In this document: positions 1-12,100 of the stretch, piece after piece
How positions within the stretch are numbered: position 1 is the first letter of the stretch
How the letters are laid out: every line of letters starts with the position of its first letter
Source: Spirometra erinaceieuropaei
Lineage: Eukaryota; Platyhelminthes; Cestoda; Diphyllobothriidea; Diphyllobothriidae
NCBI GenBank assembly: GCA_902702965.1
Contig: CACRXP010000006.1
Span: forward strand, 1,293,238 to 1,357,237
Direction: 5' to 3'
Length of the DNA: 64,000 nt
The notes under the pieces: generated by a model
The model's database searches: none
Told to the model about the DNA's origin: nothing
Seen by the model: only the letters and a program-made list of their open reading frames with translations
Position numbers and translations under genes: made by a program

Positions 1-125
1 TTCATGCGTTGGCGAATGGAGACCATGCGCTTGCCAATGGATTTTTGACGTTCCAACTCCGCCAAGATGCGCGGGCTCGGGTGGTTGAGAGGAATGTCAA
101 CAAGGCTGGCAGCATTGAGTTCATC
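1..125 (-). CDS. SCAPER: SCAPER exon 13, continues beyond the window
   Basis: Acceptor ACAATTTAG/GATGAA, phase 0. It encodes DELNAASLVDIP... followed by ELERQKSIGKRMVSIRQRMK, resembling the DEEVEHLSLKKYIIDIVVE...KKAKKIKARM segment that follows the zinc finger in human SCAPER. The exon is open to base 1. Confidence 0.85.
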
Positions 126-3100
126 CTAAATTGTAGGATGGTCAAATTTGGTCTGGTTGGCAACATAGAGGAATTTGTGAGTTGACTTCGAAAGAAACAC
201 TGACTCGAGGAAAGACTGCTGATAAGCCCTTGCATGGGTTGTAGTTAATAACAGCTTTATGTCGGAAGTGTGTAATCATTTACTGTACCGACAACACAGG
301 TACTAGATAAAAGCCATGACACGCGTGTTTCGCCGATCTCGCGCCGTTGCCTGACGCAGCTGCCAGGGGTTCGGCTCATCAGTGGTTCCCCCAGCATTCC
401 CCTTGCGTTGGATGGTATATGAACTCCAGTTTAAGCTTGTTTTGCTTGATTTCCGAGGAAATTAATGCACGAGCTTTGATTAAATCCTTCGGAAGAGATA
501 TTTTCGTGCTCGGTGCAAAAGCTGATATGAATATTTGAGCTGAAATCTCTCAGCTACTGTAGAATAACCGCGTTAAGTTCGCAAACTGCCAAGAGGCAGT
601 TGGTAGTACAGAACTGTGTAATTATTTACCGCACCCTCGCAGCTGCGTCAGGCAGCGGGACAAGATCGGCGAAACACTGGAGACAGTTATGTGCGAAATT
701 GCCGATACAAGCGGAGATGCGAGTTCCAGACACTAGTTGGTCAGAAGAAGACGCGATCGCTGGAACACGGCCTTTATTCGCCTGACGTTTCGGGTTCTCA
801 TTTGAACTTATCATCAGAGACAGTGGCAGAAACGGGTGATTCATGCACAGGAAGTTGCAGTATTTATATGATGCAGTCGCTATGCTACCGCATAACTATA
901 GTAATTAAGTGCGCCCCCTTCATCAAGAACTGTTGTCCGATGGTGCGCTAATTACCTGATGGCCGGCATTCAGTTGTTAATTGCTGAAATCTCATCACCC
1001 GTGTTGGATACTGGCGTGATGATTGCTCGGCCATCTGGCTCACCGGCTTGCGCGCTCCCCGAGTGGTCAATTACTTTGGACAACCTAGGCCTCAGCACGT
1101 AATATGGAGTGGGGATGTCGTTGCACTTGTTGGTAGACTGAGGTCCCGTGAACCATAACTCAAGCAACTCTCGGCTCACGCGATTATCCCCTCTCGCGAG
1201 AATTTTGGCCTCATCGAACTTGAGTGTGTGGCCGGGTCTAGTCGAATGGGCCGCGACCTAAGAGTTGGCGTCATTCCTCCGCACCGTTGCTGCGCGTTCG
1301 ACAATTCGCGTTCAGAGCAGTCTTCCAGTTTCTCCGACGTAGTTGCTTTGCCCGCAATTGCACCAGACCCGATAAACGAATCCAGATGTTTCTTGCCGCG
1401 GCTGTGGGTCTTTTGGTCTCATCACCTGATGCCTTATGGTGGCCTCCGGTCTCTGTGCAACTCCAACCCCGAGTGGTGCGAAAAGGCGACTAACGGCTTC
1501 GGAGATGTCCTTGATGTACGGGATCGCTGGCCAGAATTTGGGGTCGGCATGGCTCTGTCTCTCGTCTCGTTTGCGCATAAACCGGTTGGCGAAGTTGCGC
1601 AGGTAACAATTTTCTCTGAAAACCCGTCGAAGGTATTGAGATTCGGCAACCTTGTCTTCCGGTTCACTGCAGTGCGTCTCAACACGCCGATATAGCGTTC
1701 TTACACAACTGCGTTTGTAGATGATTGGGTGATTACTGTTGAAGTTCAGTATTTGCGTCGTGTTCGTCGCTTTCCTGAACACTTTGGTCTTTAGGCCACC
1801 ACAATATTTGCGACAGACGAGGACATCAAGGAATGCCAGCTGGTTATTTTTTTCCTCCTCCATCGTAAATCGTATGTCCGGGAAGACGCTGCTGAGACGT
1901 TCTTTGAACGCTAACACCTGATCCTGTTCGATGATGACGAAGGTATCGTCCACATACCGAGCCCAGAATTTCGGTCTGTGGTGTTGGAAGACCACCGACT
2001 TCAACTGCTGTAGGACCGCCTCAGCGATGGACCCCGAAATCGGCGAGCCCATTGGCGTTCCCTTCACTTGCTCGTAGATTGTTCCGTCAAACGTGAAGTA
2101 AGTCCTGGCCAGAATTTGGGGTCGGTACGATTTTATCGCCCGTCTCGTTTGCGCATGCACCGGTTGGAAGTTGCGCGGAAGCCGGACAGAGCCGCGCTGA
2201 TAAAGACCATTTTAAGGCCAAACAGCTAAGAAAAGCTGTAGACTAAATTATGATGAGATTTATGAATGAGAACACCGGGCAGCAAGACAGCGGTTGCTGC
2301 GAGGTGGTCGAGACCAGTCAAAATCCCGAGTCCGTGTCCGACGTCTCACAGACACAGGGATCCCAATCGCGCAAATAACTCGATATCCCCTCCAGTTTGA
2401 CTGCCAAGGAGGACTTTTTTGTAGTCCTGATTACTGTTCTGCTGGGACAGCAGGGAAAACCTCTCATGTACGGTCGAATTCGGTTATGTAGCCCCACCTG
2501 AAGTAAACAAACCCCAGTCACTTCTAATACGGGACCGACGGTAATAGGGGTTTTTACAGGTGAGGCCGGGGAACGCACAGGCGACGAGGTCAAGTAGTTG
2601 TATGCAAAAGAAAAGCTGTTGTGAATGCGCGTTTGTACTTTAAATGGTTGAGAAATAGTTGCGCTAACCCCTAACCCTAGCCCCTGACCCTAACCTATAA
2701 CCCTAACCTCTAACCCCTAAACCATGACCCCTAACCCTTAACCCCAACCCCAACAGTATTGTGTCCATCAGATGAGGCTACCAAACCACATCCTACCATA
2801 ATGTTTCGCAGAAACGTGAGGTTTTCTCCGGAGGCGACGAAAGAAACGAATCAATGCTAGCCGATATATGAAAGAGGGTGATGACCGTCCTCCTAAACTA
2901 ACCCAAAACAAAGTGGTTTGGGTTGAGGTTGTTTTAATTTACCATGGTTCTGCAAGCCTGCAGTCGACGCAAACGGCGTTTTTCCATGTAACGCAGCAAT
3001 TCTGCGAAAGCCAAGTGTGGTTAAACGAGATAATATTTCCAAAACCATAAGAAATCAATTGCGCTTTCCATGGCTTTATTGGAAAGGTAGCTCCGATAGG

Positions 3101-6100
3101 GAAACTAGTACACAACAATGGATCATTGCATTTTTTTTAAAAGTAGTCAACAACCTATCAATTACGTGAACCTGGTAGTCATCTGGTGGATTCCAGATAG
3201 ATTACTTAGGTAATTCTGCTTGGGTAGTCAGCTTACTGTACTAGATTTGGTGGATTCCAGGCGTTGTAGTATGTTGAGCGAGTAACTTGTCCCAAATGTG
3301 ATAAAACTCAAATCTTCCGGTGGGGCGTCGTATCTCAGGTGGCGAGAGAGTTGGCTGTACTAAAGCCTTCCCCATGCGGTCGTGGGCTCGAAACTCATCG
3401 AGGCGCCAAGTTTTTCACGGTTGGGTCAATATGGATTAACATTTCCTCAAGGAGAATAATCTAGCGCTTTCAGACAGACCGTAAACCCAGAAGGACAACG
3501 GCATTTTAGACTCACCATTTTGTAATTAAGGCGCTGTGCACTGGGCAGGGAGTCGAGAAGGGCTCGTCGATGGCGTTTTGTCTGGAAGTGGTACTTTGGC
3601 GCGAGCCCCCGATCCATCTAGGAGTTGCATTTAAGAAAGAAATCTGATTTCTCTATCGCCAACAGAATATGACACATGTGGTCTGCGTAACAGTAGCATC
3701 GACTTACGAGGACTTTGCACACACGGCACCATTTCTGTGTGGGTGTAAACGCGGTCGCAGAGTCTGTGAGCGCACCGCTGGCGCCAGGGGTGCCAGCAGC
3801 AGCCTCAGTAGTCTCATCGGCTGGCACATGCGTCGGCGTGGACATTTCTGAGGCTTTCCTCCGGATGCCGCGCAGTGTCTCCTGATGTCGGCGCTCCGAC
3901 TCGGTTTGCTGTAATAAACCAAAATTAAAATGTCTTGAATATGCTACTAGTGTTTGTTAGTAGCATATTGTAACACAACATTCGCAAGGTCTTGAAGACC
4001 CGAGATTTGCGAATAAACAATCCGCCGTATTAAATGTTGCTCTTTCTCCAACTAAGGTTACTAGTACTCCCACTAATAGCGCGAAAACAGCAGCAGGAGT
4101 CGTTTGTTTGCTTTTAGAAACAACAAATTCGCCGCAGAGCCGGTCCGCAGACAAATAAATGGCCTTCCCCCTATTCCTGAAAATGGGGAGCGTTGGCAGT
4201 AAAAAAAGTGCCTAACATTGTGCTTGCGTTACAGACCCGGCCTCTTACGAGACCGTCGGAAACTGGCAAATGTCAAACATGATGGGGGATTACCTTGCGT
4301 TCGATTTTACTACGTAGCTCCTCAATGTGTGCTCGCTGTTGGTTCTCGAGGTTAGACAACTTCATTTCTCGATTATGTTCTTTGGCACGGGCTGCCGCTC
4401 GTCGCATTAACTCCGTTTTCTCGGCACGTGACTCCATCTCCTGAGCCCTAATCACCCAACGGGCCTGAAGAGCATCCAGCTTGGCCAATCGTATAGCCTC
4501 TAGCTGTCTTCGTCGGATCTGAAGGCAATAAAGATATATGCATAAACGATAAGTAAAAAGCTTAGTTGTGCAGGGCAGGACATGTGCAGATAGTCCAGAA
4601 ATTCGGAAACCAACAAAAATTCATCGCCTAGAAGAAATATTCCAATACTTGGAGAGAGGAAGAGAGAGAAGGTAGCAAGTGCCTGGCATCGGCGGCTCCC
4701 TAGCTAATGACAACCGTGCCAGCCCGAGCAGAACCTCCTAAAGACAGCACTAGCCATGTGTATAATAAATTGACTGTCTACAAAATATCATGCGATGGGT
4801 GCGACGAAAGTTATTTCGGTCAAACAGGGAGGCCTACCTCTGTCTTCACCCATCTGTTTTATTTTTCTCTGTGCGTACTGATTGGTCTTTTCGAGATGGG
4901 ACCAACATCCAGCGGCTTTTTCAGTGATCAGGCAGTTCCTTGGTTGATTCTTCAGAACGAGGCAAACTCGCCTCATAGGACTTTAGAAATGGTAAGGCCT
5001 CATTGTCCAGTCCGACGTCTCATAGCCCAGTTGAAGTCCTGAGTACGGTAATACCCCCACCCCCCCTTTCTCCACTTTCTCGTTTGCTTTCTCACATAGT
5101 GGGACTCAAAAATACGAACAAAGGTCTGACTAATCTAACTAACAGGTTAATCTTCATTCTGTCTGAAGTTTTTTCCTCTCATGCCCTCCACTACTTTGCC
5201 AGGCAATTTCGCCAAAGAAAAGGGCTCCCGTTTTCACAACCTTCCGTTCCAACTGGCTGCGGACAGATTATTGAATCAGTGGGTAATGGTGATTAAGAAA
5301 ACTGCACTTCTTTTCAAAAATTAGACAATTAGCCGCCAGTAATGATCGTGCGTTAATAGGCGTATTGATCTCGATTTTGTCTACAAAATCCTGAATGAAA
5401 GCATCGCTTAGGCAGCACGTAGCTGGACAAACATGACCCTACAATTGGGTGACGTGAGAACAGTGTTTAGCGGTCTGGCAGGGCAGACCTTTACAGTTCT
5501 CGCTGGTTGTCCCACAGTGATGGGCAAACGATGATGGCTACCAAGGAAAACAAGAAATTCTTACGAAGTCCAGAAGTTTGCTCTGGCGTTTTCGAACAAT
5601 TAATGATACCCGGCCGCCAGATGGAACGGATGTGGGAAGCGGGGTTTGCGTTTTTGGCTGAGGATTAAGGGGGGGGGGAGGGGGCACGATTAATGTTGGC
5701 ACGCAGGGCATGAAGGCATGCGGGTCGAGACGGCAATTAATACGCCTTGCCCTGAAACGTTAGGACGGCAGAAGAACTCGCGGATGTTTGATGGGGATCG
5801 TGCGGGCAGTGTCAGTAGCATCCCAATCGAGGCGCTCGACGCTTCCAGGTGAATTTTGCATAAGTAGACAGCCTACGCATGTTCACACAGCTGGCAAGCC
5901 GGCGGCAAAACCCGAACACAGTATCCTTCGGCATGCCCACCTCCATGGTTTGCGGCCGTCACAGCCTTTGCAGAGCTGGTTCACGGTGGAAACATACGAC
6001 CTGCTCTTCCTACGGTCTCGCAATCCGCCAGTCTGCTCTAGCGAAATTAGTCGTAGCCAATGTACCCTTCAAACTAAATCGTATAAAACATAACCCACCT

Positions 6101-9100
6101 AACCAGTTGGCTTGTGCGGGAGTGATATTTACAGCTTGAAACTTCGCGAATAAACTTATTAGCTTCAAAATACCTCAGGCTATATCTCAGAATGCTGCCT
6201 TATAATGGCCTGACTGAAGGAAAAAATCGGGCATTCCACTGTGTTTTGAAGCCCTACGCGGTCGGCTATTGAACAATTTGGAGGCAGATGGAGTATCAGA
6301 GCTATCACTTCATTCCTCCCAGTTCTCAAAATATGCCTAATCCTACAGAAAAAGTCGTCAGTGAATCCCGGAGTCCTACGCCATGAATGGAAGATTTATG
6401 AAAAGGCAAGTTGAGCGCCACCTGGCGGCCGTCTATTAGGCGGCAATGCAAAAATTGAAGAACCTACCTTAGCGGCTTCCTCCTTTTCGGCCTTCTCTTC
6501 CAAACGCCGACGTCTCTCTTCAGCCCGCTCTTCCAGGCGAGCACGGGAGATCTCGTGCTTAGTGAAAATTGTGTGTTGCTTCTGCTCGGCTTCAAGGCTC
6601 TAAAATGCGAAGTATAGCTCGTATTGCGCCCTATGACGTGGTGGTGGTGGTGGTGGTGGTGGTGGTGGTGGTGGTGGTGGTGGTGGTGGTGGTGGTGGTG
6701 GTGGTGGTGGTGGTGGTGGTGGTGGTGGTGGTCTTCGAGAGAACGCCAACAGTTGGAATACCAAGATTGTTTTAGCCATGAAATTAGCTACACTAACCTG
6801 AATGAAGGCAATCTCACGGCCCTTGATCTCCTCATCATGTGCCTTGAGGACACGGCGGTCCAGCTCAGCCCGGCGTTTCAGCTCCGCGACGTGCAATCTC
6901 TCCTCCAGATAGGTGCGTCTCTGCTGAAGTAGGAGACGCTTTTGCATTCGAACTTCTTCGACCTAGCAAGCGAGCAGTGAAAAGGGGAAATTAGCGAACC
7001 GTCTAGAATTCATGTCGTTGTAGTAATCTCAAAGGCTAACGCTTTTTTTCGTCGTGTGCTTTTAATTACAGTAAGGGAGATCTGCGCAGCATCTAACCGG
7101 CCCTGCTTTCCCATTCCCCTTATTTTCCAGCTGAAGATGATCGTGTACGGAGTGGCTGACCCAGCATAAAGGCCTCCTGTATGCCCGCCAGACAATTACT
7201 GGTTACTACTGACCCACACAATCCCGACTTCAACAACTCCAATCTAAGGTGAGTGAGAATACCGTGGATGAGCCATCGAAACCTGTCCTTCAATATTGGG
7301 CGACGGTTCCTCGGGCCTGATTTTCAAAGTTTGGCAGTATGGTGTTTTTATCGGTGCAGAGTAGATGTCTAAAGTCAAAATCTCAGACCTAGACTCCCGA
7401 AAAATAATGATCAGCGAAATAAATTACTGTTTCCGCCTCTATGAGAGCGGTCCACACGACTCCCCTCGTGTACAGGATCTTATAATCGTGCTCGCAGAAG
7501 AGGCCAACCCAGTAGGGGTCGTGTGGAAATCATTAAGCAGATCGCTAGCACACGTGTTACTAAAAGGACACTTTGCTAATATACCTGTATTTGCCGCCTA
7601 TGCACAAACAGTAGTCGCCCACCGGTGTGATAGAGAAGCCCTGAACTGTACATTAAGAATGTATATATCGAAGAAAAATGAGTTCTTTAGGAGACTGAGC
7701 AAACTTTATTTCGTATAATTAGCCGGGAATTCCGTTCCCACCCGAGTCTTCCACAGACATGATGGTTCAACTCCTCAAAAGAAAGATGGGTTTCTCTGCC
7801 AGCTGCTAAGACACAAATTACGGGGTCTGTCCTAGGTCTGGCGTCATCACCCATCTCATCTTATATATGGTTATTAGCCCGTTTCGACTAGCAAACACAC
7901 GGGCATCCCTCATCGGGAAAAATTATGGCTGCAGCCAACGAAAGGTGTAGCTAAAACGACTTTACCTCCGACATCTATTGTGTCGGGAATGGCGCTCCAG
8001 CCGACGAATTTTCGGCCGACTAAGTCTATTTTTGACCACACAATCGCACAGTCCAAGCAGAGCAATATGAAACTTAACGTCGAAGCAGCAAAAATGGGGT
8101 TAAAGAAATTAATCTGAGACAAAAATTGCGGTTAAAACCTGGATAACGGGCTGTCAATATCTCGGCGTAGAACACACCCGCAGCGTCAATTATGAAAACA
8201 TCCGGATAAGTGAAGAAGAAGAAGAAGAAGAAAAAGAGTCGAGCACCGGAACACTGTGTTTATTGTGCTGAGCTTTCAGACTCGTACAGGAGTCCATCGT
8301 CGGAGTCTGAAAGCTCAGGACAATAAACACAGTGTTCCGGTTCTCGACTCTTTTTCTTCTTCTTCACTTATGCATACACCTGGAACTTGAAAGTTCGCCT
8401 ACATCCAGATAAACCCGCCTCACCTTTTTGCTGAGCTCTCGTACTCTGTTTGAGCGCTCCAGAAGATGACGCTGACGCAGGGTTCGGGCACGCGCCTGTT
8501 TCGCTTCTAGTTGTTGCATTGAGCTCGAGGTTCTACAGGGGGGGGAGAGCAGCTAATTATACAACAGACAGAAGTTCCTAACGAAAAAATACAATAGACC
8601 AGTAACAATGATTCATAATACATTCCATAGTAGGCTATGAATGGCTCTAAGGCTCGGCGCAAACATTAGCTGGCGGTATTACAGGGTGATCACAGTGAAT
8701 AGGCCAAAAACGGTCATTCCAGTCTTTCGCCTCTTTGTCGGTAGCAATTCCTAACTACTTGTTGATCACTACCATGTCAGTGCCCATGAGGGCTCTACGC
8801 TGCCGATTTAGAGCAAAACGGAAGGCTGGTGCTCCGTTCTGCAAACAAGTCAGACCAGTGAAGGCCACTCCCATGTAAACTTCCAACAGCAGGTACAACA
8901 CGAACTCATGACTGAACCGATAGTGTGATAGACCCAATAATCAGATGGGTCTGGTCTTCCCAATGGCTGAGTGGCTGATGAGGGTCAACAAGTCTGACGA
9001 AATCCAACCGATCCTAAATTTTGGCGTACTCTCCCGTACGTAAAGAATGTCTCAGAAGCCGTCAGCCACCTTCTCACACCCATTGGAATTGCAAGACAAA

Positions 9101-12100
9101 ACGGCTCACGATGGACCCCGAAAGTACCGTCCAATAAAATTCGACTTGAAGAAGGAGACACGATCGCTGGGACAAGAACTTTATCAGCCTGACGTTTCAG
9201 GTTCCTGCCCGAACCCATCATCAGAGACCCCGTATCTGCTGTTGTCTTTGAGAGCGGGTCCGAGCAGGAATCCGAAACTTCAGGCTAATAAAGCTCTTGT
9301 CCCAGCGATCGTGTCTCCCCCTTCGAGTCGAATTTTTGCCTACAGCAGGGCAATGCGAAGAGACCACAGGTATGTGCACTTGCTGCCACAGGCAAGAAGC
9401 GTTTAAATCGAATGGGGAAGGATTCGTCTGCGAAATATTTTGAAAACTCCAGATGCAATGACATATGAGCGCGAACAACATGATTGCTTTTTGTATTCTA
9501 TGATTCCTATTGCAGAAATTTTACATTGTAGGCAAGTCACAGTCGAAGAAACCTCCCTTTGTACCAAACAGGCTCCCAATCCCGCGGGATAAGCAGTCGC
9601 GGACCATGTGGCAGCACCATCTTCTGGCTTAGTGGCGCACTAGTCAGCCAGATGCGCTATCTATAAAAGATACCAAGCCACCGCGATATTACGACATGGA
9701 GACCTTTGACCGTCATCCAATAAGGCCTCACCTGCCATCCAGGATAATCACAGAACCTTAAACAGGCGCGTCGGATAAGTGAATAGGGTGTCCACCTTCG
9801 GACCCAAATATTGCAGGAATGCATTCCCTGCTCACTTCCCCTCACACAGCGAGTCATAGGTCAGTCCAGTATGTGGACTAAAGGGCGACTGCGCCCGTGA
9901 ACTTTAACCACACCTGCTGAGGGTTAATGACAAAGTGAGACCTAATTTCTAGCCCAACAATAACGACGACGACGACGTCTACCTGGGTTACCACAATGCA
10001 CAGAGATGGTTTCCTAGCAAACGATGAAAACTTACCTGGTCGGCTTTTTGGAGGACAGTTTCTCATGCATTTGAACACCGCGGCCGGGGATTCGGGGCCG
10101 GGTGTTGTGACCAGAACAAACCTGGCAAGAGATGGTGTGGAGGTCAGAGCCACCGCCCCGAGGATCTGCCATCACCTCGCCCGCAGAGAGACCCCCATAG
10201 TCCGGAAACTCTGTCCCCACGCCAACCGATTTCACAGATTTGATCGGAGATGGCTCACCGATTGAGGAGCTGCTCTGACCACCGGTAACGCGACCGCTCA
10301 CATTTTCAAATGACCCTGAAACTGGAGGGTTTGGGGTGGTGGTTGGGATTTCCAACTGTCTATTCGAAGACGGGTCTGTTGTGGCTATGCCTGAGGACCT
10401 CGGTAATGCAAGTGGTGATGTCACCTCCATGGCCGGTGCTGTGGTACTTTCGGACTGTGCGGCGTTTACTGAATCCAAAAGATGTGTGCGGTAAGTAAAG
10501 AGGGAACTAGAGAAGCCGATTCAGGACGGGAAGGTACTGAGAATGAAGACCAACAACAACATCAATTATAGTGGAGATAAGGGAAAGAGAAGACTGAAGG
10601 GATGTGAGAAGAAAAAGGAAGGGAGGAGTAGGAGTAGGGGGAGGAGGAGGAGGAGGAGGACGACGACGACGACGACGACGAAGAGGAGGAGGGGGAGACA
10701 GACTATGAAACCAGACGAGAGTGGTAAATGCGGGAACTAAGGCTGCATAAGGAACTTACAAATAGGCGCCTTTAAGTAGGGTGTGATTTTGGCCGTAAGA
10801 ATAGACTTCGTGCGCCGCACAAGTGACAGGTGCTTCACTGGTTGCTGTCGCATTCCCTGATGTTGTGCATCGTTTTTGGAGGCTTTGCAGGAGCAGGCGT
10901 AGCAGACACGACAGGATGTATGCGAGGGGGACTTCGACCCAGGCAGCGTGGGTGTTGGCCCACTACGGGAGCTTTGCATGCCGACCGGTGCAGGACTGGA
11001 ACGGGCAGAGCACTTGACTGTCCCATTGCTGACCACATTGAGCGGCAAGGAGCTAGCCCCAACAGCATTGACACCAGCTGGAGATCCTCGGGTATTTTCA
11101 AGGGTGGTTACCTCATCGTCTTCATCTTCCTCAGCTGAATCGTTTGCAGCCTTATATGTCACAATTTGACTCCCTTCTTCCTCCTCCTCCTCCTCTTCGT
11201 CGTCATCATCTTCCTCCTCGTCGTCCGCCTCATTTTCAGAATCTACCAGAGAGGCGCGGTTCTCCTCCCCGCGGTAGATTGGTTCTGACTGGCGATGTGT
11301 GCCGTTTTCCTCGGAGTGGTAGGCGTCACGCGAGCGTATGAGAGAAGGCGCGCTAGGCCATACGGCGGAGACAGTGGTATTAGTAGAGCTTCGGCCGCCA
11401 CCGCCGTCATTAAGCCAATGCGAGTTAGGCAGCTGCCTTTGCGGGGGTCCAACGACACCATTAACATGACAGCGAGTCGCGTTCTCCTCAGCCATAACCT
11501 GTCTTCGCAGCGTTGCCTCCTCTGACTGAGCCCGACCCAACTGCGATCGGAGGACACGTTCTGCCGTCTTCACCGTTTTCAGTGCCTAAAAGAAAACGCA
11601 GATTACTTTAGTCACCACTCAAAGGCGCTAGTTGCCGATTGTAGCTCACGTTTAAGGGATCGAAGAAGTAAGCGGATCGACCATTCTCACCTCATCCAGT
11701 TGACGGAGACCACTGGAAAACGTTGTATCCACACATGAGTCGTCACGCGATCGGCGATAGTCGTCTTGTTCTTCGTACTCATCACCTTCCACAATTCCGA
11801 CATCGAAACCGAACACGTCAGCTCCTAGCACCCCTTCATCATCCTCATCATCCTCTAGAAGGTCTTCATCTGAACCCCAGGCGAGAATGTTTTCATCCGA
11901 TGGCTGCGTGCGCCTCGTAACTGCGTGCTCGTACTCCTCCCAGGGAAGTGGAGAAGAGCGCATGGACGTGCCATTTCGAAGAGCGACTGCACACCGACTG
12001 CCAGCGATATCAATAGGGTTCGTTTTTTCACGTCGAGCGGGTTGACGACTTGTCGCCGGGTCGCTAGTCCCGAAATCGAAATCTTCCTCGTCTGTGGCTA

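Larger units (their letters stand above)
690..2180 (-). mobile_element. Decayed Penelope-like retroelement (RT + GIY-YIG + ribozyme-like 3' end)
   Basis: Minus-strand PLE remnant. The reverse-transcriptase core lies at 2160-1312. The GIY-YIG endonuclease begins at about 1375 and continues in the same frame to about 975 through two stops (near 1310 and 1260). A hammerhead-like motif follows at 784-823. The fingers/N-terminal RT portion is missing: immediately 5' of the palm domain the sequence switches to a second copy of the RT-endonuclease linker (2106-2180 repeats 1529-1603). Not functional. Confidence 0.88.
126..3515 (-). other. SCAPER intron 12
   Basis: Intron between the zinc-finger exon and exon 13, about 3.4 kb. 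It contains a decayed Penelope-like element (about 690-2180), an inverted repeat at its left, and a degenerate telomere-like block (2655-2760). The rest shows no recognisable coding sequence, apart from two short direct repeats of TGGTGGATTCCAG near 3185 and 3250. Confidence 0.75.

Noticed and set aside
126..260. Minus-strand reading THARAYQQSFLES just before SCAPER exon 13 as the missing zinc-finger exon
   Set aside because: The His spacing is wrong for the finger and an in-frame TAG separates it from exon 13. The exon at 3516-3617 fits spacing, splice sites and phase exactly.
6569..6947. Poly-Val, poly-Trp and poly-Pro proteins
   Set aside because: They are translations of the GGT microsatellite in an intron.
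7860..7925. Another hammerhead (minus-strand CCGATGAGG...GAAACGGGC)
   Set aside because: The core is altered and the sequence between the two motifs does not form a stem II closing on both; not enough to call.
10543..10740. Small basic Arg/Thr-repeat protein on the plus strand
   Set aside because: Low-complexity translation of the GGA/GAC repeat within a SCAPER intron.
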